Assembly: GCF_014905175.1 (NCBI RefSeq)
Contig: NC_057790.1
Span: forward strand, 9,424,001 to 9,488,000
Direction: 5' to 3'
DNA length: 64,000 bases
DNA from: Aphidius gifuensis
Taxonomy: Eukaryota; Arthropoda; Insecta; Hymenoptera; Braconidae
A model generated the notes under the pieces. It saw nothing but the letters and a program-made list of their open reading frames with translations, was not told where the DNA came from and searched no databases. A program made the translations under genes and the position numbers. Positions 54,481 through 64,000 of the stretch are shown in pieces (the stretch's first letter is position 1; each line of letters begins with the position of its first letter).

Positions 54481-54660
54481 CCCATTGATGTCATATATAA
54501 TAGTCTTGACCCTACACAGAGCCTTGCACTAGTGATCCTTTATTTATTAATAGCCAACTCCCATTGGTTATTAATACGTAAACGTTAACAAATAAATAAT
54601 CCATATCTATTTGGATGATTATTTATTTCGAGAACCCACGAAATAATAAATTTCGTTACA
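54481..54660 (+). repeat. 3' end of the TGTAAC-type LTR family
   Basis: The phrase CTTGACCCTACACAGAGCC near 54512 and the end AATAATAAATTTCGTTACA correspond to 25238-25260 and 25390-25408 of the solo LTR. Confidence 0.7.
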
Positions 54661-56613
54661 ATAATTATTTTGTTGCACAATTAAACATTACAATTTACAT
54701 TGTACAACAGTTGGTTGCACAATTTATTATTTTAAATTCATTTAAAATAGACATGTATTTAATTATAAAAAATTACAGACCGCATGGTCAACAGCATAAT
54801 TTATTATTTTAAATTCAATTGAACAATTGGTTCAGCAATAAAAAATTCAACAATTATCGAATAAATTAAAATACAGCTTGCTAATTAAAGTACGATTTTT
54901 ATCGTTTGATTTAAATATTGAAAGATCAAGTTACACGACCACATGGTTTTCAATACTGAATATTTACATAACTTGAATCAAAATGTAGGGAAGATGAATT
55001 CACATATTTGCTACACCTCTTACGAACAACTAGATTTATTTTAAATAAATAAAAGTTGAGCCAATTATTTTGGGTAACATTATCATCTTATTCTATTTTT
55101 TCGAAGATTATTTATTAAAAATAGTGATTTTTTTTTCGATAAATATAACCATTATGCTGATGGTATACCATGTGATCGTTATTACAAGTTTTGTTATTAT
55201 ATATTTTATATTATACAGAAAATACTTTCTTTCTGATAATTTTTATATATTTGATGAATAACACTACTCAAGTCAGCTTATTGTCAGCCTAATTTAACTA
55301 TTTTAATTAAATACAAGTGAATCAACCATACTATATTTTTAAATGAGCTTCATATTGACAAATCAATTATAAGTTTTGGATATTCAGCATGTTTTTCTTA
55401 ATCTTATTTTTCAGATTTCTTGAAGGTTTAATTTCATATTACAATTGATTCATCAAATTCTTTTTTAGTTGTATATTCATTCGCATCTTCAATTTGAAAA
55501 TTATTTTTTTCTTTATGATTCTTATAACATTTATGCAATTGACTATCATTAACCATGTCATTTGTTATGTTTCTATCTCCAAATTGATTTTTATTTCCCT
55601 GTTCATTTTGAGTATCAACAGAACTATTGTCTTCTTCGTTTTTATAATTATTAATTAAATCAACATGATTATTGACAATTAATTCATGCGTAGTTTCACT
55701 CGATTTCTTTTGAGCAGCAGGCTCATCAACATTGTCAGATGCAATCAAATTGGTGGAGTTATTCTTTTTTTAATTTTTTTTCGCACGTTTTTTAAAATTA
55801 TCACAAAAATCTTGCTCATCTTTACGAATATCATTGTATATTTCTTTTTCAACTTGATCTACATTACACTAATTTTATCTATCGATTTTTTTTCTTTTTT
55901 TTATCAGCTGGGTTATTATTAATCATTACTGCTTCATCTAAAATAGAATCTTCAGTAAAGATATCATTTTTTTAAACGTTCAACTTCAAGATTGTGTTTT
56001 CGTATTATCAGATTGATTCAATTTTTGAACCTGAAGCTGACACTACAAATTCGTAACATTTTTATTGGCAACAATGTTTTTTGATGGTCCTTGTCCATAT
56101 ACAACTTGTGCAATAACCCAGTATATTTCAGCACTTTCAAGTAGAAACATTTAATCATAAACGTAAAAGCTTTGAAATAATAAATCAAGGCATTGAAAAA
56201 CATTATCGCGTTTGTACATCGTCAACTCAATACTAGTCTAACAATCAGCTATGTTTGTTCAGCTGTTCTCAATAACAACTATTATGGGCTGTGAAGCAGC
56301 CTATGTTGATTCAGTTCTCCTGATCTTTTGATTGATACGCCTTCAACTTGATCATTAGTAGTCTCGGTCATATTCATAAATATAATATTATTCCAACATT
56401 TTGTACGCGATAATGTTTATAATGTCTATCAAATATATTCAACGTAAGTTCCAAATAAAGATCAATAGTGTGTCTCAGTGTTCATTTAAAAACCAATCCG
56501 AATCACTATTTATTATCCCTGTCATCTCAAATTATACCTTGGTTTTAATCACACTTATTGTTACTTGATTGTGCAGGGCAAAAATGAAAAAAAGTAAATC
56601 GTGTATAGTATAT
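54661..56613. other. AT-rich DNA, no supported gene
   Basis: Contains two copies of the recurrent motif ACGACC(G/A)CATGGT (near 54777 and 54938). The minus-strand frame at 55434-55748 is rich in Asn, Asp, Glu and Lys and may be chance or a low-complexity exon. No splice evidence. Confidence 0.4.
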
Positions 56614-56668
56614 TTCGTTACAAGTGCCCACTCAGAGAGCGGGCTCTCTGATTGGGCACATGTAACGA
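56614..56668. repeat. near-perfect 55-bp palindrome
   Basis: TTCGTTACAAGTGCCCA pairs with TGGGCACATGTAACGAA, and CAGAGAGC with GCTCTCTG, leaving a loop of two or three bases. It would form a stem of about 26 bp with two small mismatches. Confidence 0.9.
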
Positions 56669-56677
56669 ACTATATTT

Positions 56678-56774
56678 TATGTTACTAGGAACAGTGGTAA
56701 TAATGTGTGAATTTCCAAAAAGTGCACTACCCCTCCTACGCTTTGGAAATTCACACATTATTCCCACTGCCCTC
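56678..56774. repeat. 97-bp hairpin next to the previous one
   Basis: TATGTTACTAGGAACAGTGG pairs with CCACTGCCCTCGTAACATA, and AATGTGTGAATTTCCAAA with TTTGGAAATTCACACATT. The loop around AAGTGCACTACCCCTCC is about 15-20 bases. Ends TGTTAC/GTAACA resemble those of the other repeats in this window. Confidence 0.9.
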
Positions 56775-58945
56775 GTAACATAAATAATATTATCTTAAAA
56801 TTATTAATCAATACTTGTGTTTTTTTCTTTTAATTTTTTCCAACAACACACATAAATTCAAAAAATTATAAATTCACATTATTGCTACACCTATTACGGC
56901 CAACTAGATTCATTTTATATTATTGGAATTATAGCTCGACAAATAAAAATTCTTTTACAAGGAATTCTGATTTTTGGTATTAGAATCCGTATGAATATAT
57001 GCTACTTTATTAAAAAAATTCATCATTGGTTTTTTGTTTGTCTTACCTGCTGATTCTGTTGATAATATCAAATGATTTGATGATTTTTTTGGTCTTGTTT
57101 AATACAAAGTTTTTTTTTTAAGAATTTTTGCTATGAATTTACCAGCTTTCCTCATGATCTTTTTGCTTCTATTCCTAGACCTTTGTTTCACTTGATTGAA
57201 AGAGTGTAAAAATTTTTCCTAGGATTCATGAAAGAAAATATTTGGCATATTTTTCGATCCAAGATCGTAAAAATCTTATTAACCAAGTCCAAAAAAATCA
57301 TAAAATATTTGTATTAATTTTGTTTATTATAAATAATACAAATGATAGACAGAAATTACTTCTGTTTGTATTTCATAAAATTATTTATTGTAATTCTAAG
57401 AATTCCAGTGCGCATTTGATTCGTTTAAAAATTCATTTTTTGTAGCAGTTTAAAAACCAACTACAGAATACATTCTGTAAATCGTAATTTTTAAACATGA
57501 ATAGTGGCAATTTTTTTGTGTCACTAGTATCTAGAATTTTATAATTAAAATAAAATACACTAAGAAAAAAAATAATTATGTTTTATTTTTCGATTATACT
57601 TGAATATTATTCTCAGACAAACGTTAATTATATTCATATGAATATGTTAAATTATTGCACTTATTTTTTTTTTATTTTGAGCTTAATGTAATCACGTGTT
57701 GAAAGGAATAATAAATAATTTCAACTTATGTATATTAATTCTTTGTTAAACTAACTATTATTATTATATTTTGTTTATTTCATTCTTTCTCTCCTCTAAC
57801 ATAAATAATTTTTATTTCTTCATATATTGTGAAAACAAAATAGTATAATACGTTTATTCCCTTTATAATAAAGAAAATTATTTCCTAAATCAAATATAAA
57901 TAATAAAATAATATATTAAATTATTTTACTTTTTTTTTCTTTTTTTTCCTTTCTCATCACAAAAACATTTTTCATTTATACATTTATGAAGTAAAGAAAA
58001 AATTGTATGCTAAATTGTTCTTTCATCAAGTTCTATTTATCTACATGATTAAACATTAAATAATTACTTCCTCAATTAATCATAAAAAATGAGCCTTACT
58101 TACGGTTTAACACAATATCCAGTATTATAATTGATTAGCAATAATAACCTGATATAATATTGTTACATTCGTTCAATCATAGAATATATAAATCCACTAC
58201 TGATTATACACTCTGGTTTTCTTTCCTGTTCTTTCGTTTTGAACAACTGTCTTTCATTTATAATAAAAGAAAAAGTTTTCTGAATGTGCTGTTCATCATT
58301 TTTGCAGCCGTCTCTTTAGCAAAAGTTAACACACAAAATTGTATATTGCATTTATCTCCTCAATGCAAGAGTATATGTGTATAATCGTCAAGAAGTTTAG
58401 ATCTTCCCTGGCCGTTCTAGAGAGATTTTACTCTCACTCTCTCACTTTTGCTTGACACGTTAACTCACATGATGTCACATGTCACATCGACTAAGAAGAT
58501 CGAATTCTGCCTTACTTCATGACGAAGGAACGAGAAATAAACGGTTATGTTTTCAATGAATATTTCAACATCAAGTGTTTCGAAAGAAAAAACATTTTAA
58601 GGTTGATTCTGGAAATCTGAAATCACAACAGTTTTTTTTTTTTTTTATCTTATGTTTAAATGAAATAATTATCTACATTGTCAATTTTTTTTCAATTTTT
58701 TTTTGTGTGGTTTTTTTGAGATATTTACTGTCAAAGTTGACAAGTTTAACACGCAAGGTACAGGCGGTACATCATATTTTTAATAATAACTTTTTGAAAA
58801 CGCAACAGAAAACGTTAAATTTCTATCAGTTTGTAGTGCTAGAAAAGACAAATTTTTGATATAAATTTTTAGTATTTCGTCTGTTGCGTTTTAAAAATAA
58901 AAAACTTTGAAATTCAAAAATTTCGCGAGAAGCGCAGCACACAGA
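56775..58945. other. AT-rich DNA, no supported gene
   Basis: Only low-complexity short frames are present; nothing recognised. Confidence 0.45.
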
Positions 58946-60885
58946 TAGAGATGCACAGATAGAGACGAGATTTGATCGAGTCTCGTCTCGGTCTCGAAAA
59001 ATGACCAAAACAACAGTCTCGTCTCGGTATCGTCTCGCCTGAAAAAATCAGAGTCTCGTCTCGGTCTCGTCTCAAGTAAAAAAAATCAGAGTCTCGTCTA
59101 GTCTCGGCTGTATAAATATAAAGTGAACAAAAGTAAACTTTTTTTTTTTATTATCAATACAACATTTTTAAATATATACATTCTTGTAATATATGCATAT
59201 AAAATATTTTTTTTTATTTTTTACTTTTTTATAACGTATGAGTACTTTATATTAGTTTTTTTTTCAATTATTAATTAACAATGAATATTGCATTTATTTT
59301 AACTCAAAAAGTATAGAACTGAACAAAACAAAAAATATATAAAATGAATATAAATTAATATTAAATGAATTAAGTTTAAATTTAAAAAAAATGCTTATTT
59401 ATACTTTGATTTAACATATATAATGAAGATGTTCTTTATTTATTTCGTACGTCTAAATCAAAATATAATTTACCATTATTTTTTTAAATTAAGCTGGATT
59501 TCAATTTAATTTTTATTCATTCTATATATTTTTTTGTTTGTTTATGGTTATTATAAAGATTGTAACGTGACATTACCTTCTCACTCAATTTTAAAATTTT
59601 GCTCGGGACGCGGATCAACTAATGTTACAGACAAAATAGGGGGGACGGAAAATTTTATTCTACGACGCTAAAATTTACCTAAAAACGTCACTAAAACTAA
59701 CCAAATAACCAAATAGCCAAATAACCAAATACCAAATACCAAATACCAAATACCAAATACCAAATACCAAATAGCCAAATAATCACAGAAATCACAAAAA
59801 TCACGAAAATCCAATAATCCAATGAGACCAATGATGCTGATCCGTTCCTGAAAATATAATTCTAAGATTAAGTTGAGGGGTTTGCCTGGGTCGCTTAGTA
59901 TGCTGGTTTGTGGAGAGAGGGACGGGTAAAGAATATTAAAATTACGTCACTGAAATAATAAAACAATGGGAAAATAAATCACTCAACAAAACGATAATTA
60001 ATGTACTCAAAATTAACCAAGTTTATTTAATAATTAAATACGAGAATTTATCTAATATCTAAATACAACACAATAAAAGATTGACCAAGTACGCTTACTA
60101 ACAAAGGGAGACAAAAGAACTACACAATACTGACAATGACCAAGATAAAAGGGAATCTTAGGATGGATGACTCCTGCTCCTAGACCTTGGTGGAAGGGAT
60201 GGCTCCGCTTCCTAAGACTATGGTATGGATGACTCCAATTCCAAGGGGGCAAGGGAGGGGTTGTCCGAGGTTCTGGGATGGCTCACCAGAGAACCTGGAC
60301 TCACTGCGGCTGTAGGCAAGGGAAAGTGTCTTGTGTGAGCTGTGCCACAGCTTAAATAGCTGTGATTCTACCCTTTCCAATTTTATTCCCACTATGACTG
60401 ATATGGACCAATCTCAATGGAGTTACTCAAATTGACCAGTCAAAATCATAGTAGGGCTCACGGTGGGAACGGTAGTACTAGAGGGGATATTACTAGTGTA
60501 CAAACCGGTTATTCCCCTCTACTCACAAAAATAAAAGCGTCACTGGTCAACCATACAATAATAATAATAAAGAAAAAATATTCAAGAAAAATAAATATAA
60601 TTATAATTTAAGGTAGACGAGCGAGTCTCGTCACAAGATGTATAAGAACTTGAAACTAAAAAAGGCACAACAAAAAAAAAAAAAAAATTAAGAAAACCAA
60701 ATTTGATATTATTGACGTCACGACGAGACTCTCGCGAGAGTCTCGCGAGAAGTCTCGGACTAATGCTAGTATCGTCTCGGTCTCGTCTCGCCTGAAAAAT
60801 TGTCAGTCTCGTCTCGGTCTCGTCTCGAGTTCGCGAGACGAGACGAGAAAGTGCCGAGACTGGTCTCGTCTCGTGTGCATCTCTA
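58946..60885. mobile_element. hAT-like MITE with GTCTCGTCTCG arrays, TSD CACACAGA
   Basis: The ends TAGAGATGCACA and TGTGCATCTCTA are inverted, and a perfect 8-bp duplication CACACAGA flanks them (58938-58945 and 60886-60893). Both are hAT features. The subterminal DNA is made of GTCTCGTCTCGG pentamer-type repeats (58975-59115 and 60715-60875), probably transposase-binding sites in the parent. Without the nested LTR-like element it is about 860 bp. No transposase. A truncated relative ends at 63185. Confidence 0.88.
59561..60635. mobile_element. LTR-like element, 1075 bp, TSD AGAT, nested in the hAT-like MITE
   Basis: Same family as 10405-11284: starts TGTAACGTGACATTACC, ends GTCTCGTCACA, with AGAT on each side (59557-59560 and 60636-60639). 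An internal ACCAAAT heptamer repeat (about 59700-59775) has expanded relative to the other copy. Noncoding. Confidence 0.85.
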
Positions 60886-60893
60886 CACACAGA

Positions 60894-61484
60894 CATGAAC
60901 ACAAGCATGGTTTCAGTGTACGATGTAATCTTCGCTTGCTAGTGTGTAGCCACGCACACACATACTACTAAAGAACTTAGTTTTTTCATCAGTGGCACCA
61001 CAAAAAATTTTAGGACAAGGGAATAAAAAATAGCGTTATTCAAGGGTTCGGTGATGCGACTGGGAATCAACCTTAATGTATGTAAGCATTTTATTTTATG
61101 CGTTATTGCATATGCAACGAGTGAAAATGCCCACACACATATTTTGATAATCCCCACCACATTTGGCTACCGTGACGCTAGTAATGTGATGTTTGTCTCG
61201 TCATTTAGTGTGCCACCTCACAAACTAATAATATATATTTTTTTTGTCTTGTATTCAAATAACCTGCATCTTATTAATATATTCTGTTTTATAAAATAAA
61301 TTGTTGTGAAGTAATATTTAGAAGTAAATTTGTGTGTGAATATTTGAAAATTGAAAAGTAAAAGACTAATTTATTAAATATTCTGAAAAGATAAATTTAG
61401 TCTCCGTATACATAATAATTATTTTTTTTTGTATTTATAATTACAGCCAATTTTACTTTGGAAAATTAAATATAAATTAATATA
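60894..61484. other. noncoding DNA
   Basis: Two overlapping antisense frames at 60939-61299 show no family motif. Nothing supported. Confidence 0.4.
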
Positions 61485-61539
61485 ATGAGTGATATCGAAA
61501 GAATCCTAAAAATATAGGGATTCTCTCGGTACCACTCAT
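61485..61539. repeat. 55-bp hairpin
   Basis: ATGAGTG pairs with CACTCAT and GAAAGAATCC with GGGATTCTCTC around a TAAAAATATA loop. Confidence 0.75.
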
Positions 61540-62843
61540 GTCATAATTAGACAATTAGAAATAATTTTTATTAAGGTTGGAAAATCATAAGATTTTCCTC
61601 AACCAATAAGCAATAAGCGACATAAGGAAAGTGGAACTGGACCAAGGAGGAAAACCTTCAATAATATTTAAGTAACATTTAATTACTTAAATCATTAATT
61701 TAAATTCATTAAATCATTTACAAATTTAACTTGAAATAAATTACGACCGCATGGTCTAAATCTTCAGGCTTGAGTAAATTAAATTCAAAGCACGCATTGT
61801 GTTGCATTGTCTAATCAAATAAATATTGAATAGAATAAATTACATTTTTGCTATAATAAATAATCAGTTATTTATTTAAAATGAATAAATATTTAATTAA
61901 ACAAATTTACGACCTCGTGGTCAGCCATTCAATATTGAATACAATTTATAAAGTACAGCGAAAAAGTCTCGTATAATAATTTTATTTTAAATTCAAATAA
62001 AAGTAACATTTACTGTGATTTTATTGTAAAGTCAGTGCTACGTTTATGTCTACAATTTGACATAATTTAATCGTCGATCACATACAACCAACTTGTATAA
62101 TTACATTGTACCACATTTAAATAAAATATATATATATATATATATATTTTTGTACATCATTACTGGCGATATTGTAACCAAGCCAACCTGTCAATTTTGC
62201 GAGCGTCTCCGAGGTCAAGCCAAGGTACACGCCGTCACTAGATTGCTAGATTAAATCACCGACAATCAATGTAAGTACCTTCCTTTAAATAAATTTTGAT
62301 CAGTGTTTGTTCTGTGAATTTATGATAAGTGTAAAAATATTAATATTGTAAAAGCCAAGCGTCATCGTAGCGTCAATGGAGAGTCAGTGACTTGTTTAAT
62401 TAATCGACTGGATTGCTTCTCAATCCCGTCGCTTGTATTTCGGCCGTCATAATTTAATTATTATTCAGGTTATTCGCAATTTTAATATTTCTCTGTCTCT
62501 GACTCCATCACGACCGCATGGCTTTAGGTTCTCTCTTTTCGACGCGACGCGCGAGTAAAATCTAATTGGGTTACATATTTAATAATTGTTTTTGTATCGC
62601 ATTTTCATGTAATAGCAACAGGGTAATTTATAAATAAATTGTGCTCCGACTTTTACCGAATTTACAAGTGTTATTTGAAATTATTTCTACCGTATTATTA
62701 TGTTATATTTTCGCGTAATTCACCTCCCGACATTACGCAAATCCGTCTCCCTACCTTTCTTATGCGCCATAGCCGCGCAGGATAAACAAGGTTAAATTAA
62801 TTACATATCAAGTTGGATTATTTTAAAGGGCAATATTGATTGT
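61540..62843. repeat. region with recurrent ACGACCGCATGGTC motif
   Basis: The motif TTACGACCGCATGGTC occurs near 61742, 61906 (ACGACCTCGTGGTC) and 62511 (ACGACCGCATGGC), each within AAATTTAATT-type DNA. Two more lie near 54777 and 54938. The segment 62150-62280 is GC-richer and contains CACCGACAATCAATGTAAGT, which could be a donor-like junction. No gene recognised. Confidence 0.5.
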
Positions 62844-63065
62844 CTAATAAATAATTCGGTTACGATATTTCAGGATGAACACAAATTTTTTTTTCTGGAT
62901 TATTATTCCTAAGTATATATCCGAATGAGAATCTAGGGAGCCTTGTTTTTTTGGAGGAAAAAACGTCGTTTTTCGGGTGCTATATGTTATAGAAATGTAT
63001 ATATTTAAAAGCGTTGTATTGATAATAGAAAAAAAAATTACTATTTGTTCACTCAATTTTTTTAT

Positions 63066-63185
63066 TTAAGACGAGACCAATACGACTTTCTGATTTTTCA
63101 GCCGAGACGAGACTGTTGTTTTAGTCATTCTTTAAAACGGAGACGAGACACGATCAAATCTCGTCTCGTCTCGTGTGCATCTCTA
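63066..63185. mobile_element. truncated end of the hAT-like MITE
   Basis: It carries GACGAGAC repeats and ends CTCGTGTGCATCTCTA at 63185, identical to the right terminus at 60885. No matching left end was found upstream, so it is truncated. Confidence 0.75.
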
Positions 63186-64000
63186 GGGGTCAGACTCTAG
63201 TTTTATAGTTTTTCTTAGAATCTACTTGAATTTTAATGTCTTTTCTGATTGCATACATTTTTAGGTTTTTATTACTTTTTTTGTCGTTTTGTCTATCTGT
63301 GTTTCATAATTTCGGTTCTTGTCTTATCTTACTTTCTTATCTTTTTTTAATTATTCATGTATCTTGATGGATGTAACAATAAATTAAATCGATTAAATCA
63401 AATAAATAAAAACGAATTTCTTTTGAATGTACTTTAAGTAAATAACATACAGCAATTTTTTTATTTGTTGACTTTGGAGTAAGATTAATTATCAGTGGAA
63501 AATTCTGTATTATGTTAGTTAGTTTTGATTGAATCTAATTTCATATACTTGAATTAAGAATGTAAATTAAATTATCTAAGTGAGTAGAAAGTAAATAGTA
63601 TTGACCAATATTCAAATTTTATACATATACAAAAAATAAATATACTTTTTTTTTTACAGTAAACTCAATTGCAGATCGACTTATCAATATATATGTTCAA
63701 CAATACTGCTGAAAATATTTCTGTGTCGCCTTTGCAATATAAAAACAGATTTGACAAAAGAATCAGGTATTCATTTTCGAGAATTTCATGGTTCACCAGA
63801 GCGAAGATGTCGATGTCCAGTTGATGCTTGTAGGCGATCATATAGAAGTTTATAAACCTGCATAGATCACTTCAAGACAGAAAATTGAAACAAAGCAGTA
63901 CACGCAATAACTGATAATATAGCCAATCGAAATGTGATTAATAATAGTGATCAATTAACTAAAAAATAGCATGTTTGCTAATGAAATAAAAATTTTAATT
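63186..64000. other. AT-rich DNA to the window end
   Basis: No gene is firmly supported. Around 63720-63850 the plus strand has two overlapping coding-like frames, one of them with several Cys residues. These may be part of an exon, but no splice borders or family were recognised. Confidence 0.35.

Larger units (their letters stand above)
46906..54660. mobile_element. nested LTR retrotransposon complex
   Basis: The outer ends, TGTAACTGATTTTTCC at 46906 and AATAAATTTCGTTACA ending at 54660, are those of the solo LTR family at 24483-25408. Flanks ATAAC and ATAAT are similar. Inside are three copies of a different LTR of about 1 kb (47134-48137, 48138-49143, 52250-53236) and a minus-strand Gypsy-type pol fragment. 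The simplest reading is a second, Gypsy-like element inserted into an LTR of the first family, followed by rearrangement. Confidence 0.65.

Noticed and set aside
55434..55748. 104-codon Asn/Asp/Glu-rich minus-strand ORF
   Set aside because: Low complexity from AT-rich repeats; no ATG context, splice site or homology signal visible.
63693..63860. Possible Cys-rich (THAP-like) exon near the window end
   Set aside because: Two frames are open at once, spacing of Cys and His does not fit the domain well, and no splice borders were found.

Overview
This is an AT-rich (roughly three quarters A+T) stretch of an animal nuclear genome, most likely an insect and possibly a hymenopteran. It has introns with GT/AG borders, an intron-bearing tRNA-Tyr, LINE, LTR, hAT-like and mariner-like elements and a full Polinton/Maverick. 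The species call is inference; no marker here fixes it. There are no bacterial operons and no CRISPR.

Host genes are few. Three exons on the minus strand (46449-46603, 17908-18087, 17473-17847) join in phase into the C-terminal part of a 5'-nucleotidase/apyrase. Its largest intron here is about 28.4 kb (18088-46448) and is packed with mobile DNA. A decayed DIP2 fragment (3236-3612, minus) and a possible first exon of an unknown gene (727-920, minus) lie near the left end.

The central object is a Polinton at 29619-44899 (15281 bp). It has about 430-bp terminal inverted repeats beginning AG and ending CT, and a perfect 6-bp target duplication ACCCTG. It carries protein-primed DNA polymerase B, major and minor capsid proteins, an adenain-like protease, a phospholipase A2/pX-like protein, a packaging ATPase, a retrovirus-type integrase with chromodomain, a fibre-like protein and several conserved proteins of unknown role. 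The TIRs are nearly identical, yet polymerase, protease, integrase and one conserved gene carry frameshifts or stops, many at homopolymers. An apparently complete tRNA-Tyr(GTA) gene with a 31-nt intron and its own Pol III terminator lies inside the element, just internal to the right TIR. I regard this as the most interesting observation. The Polinton is inserted in the endonuclease ORF of an R1-like LINE, and pieces of other Polintons lie on both sides (18880-19530 and 45040-45290).

Layout: 0-5 kb, LINE tail, DIP2 pseudogene, LTR scrap and tandem repeats; 5.7-7.5 kb, long inverted repeat; 10.4-11.3 kb, LTR-like element; 12.3-17.3 kb, palindromic CTTAGCTA-type arrays and a hAT-like MITE; 17.5-18.1 kb, 5'-nucleotidase exons; 18.9-21.9 kb, Polinton relic and LINE; 22.2-28.5 kb, mariner-type MITEs and a foldback with two nested LTR-like insertions; 29.0-44.9 kb, Polinton in LINE; 46.9-54.7 kb, LTR retrotransposon complex with a Gypsy-type RNase H-integrase fragment; 56.6 kb, two strong hairpins; 58.9-60.9 kb, hAT-like element with a nested LTR-like element; the remainder is AT-rich noncoding DNA.
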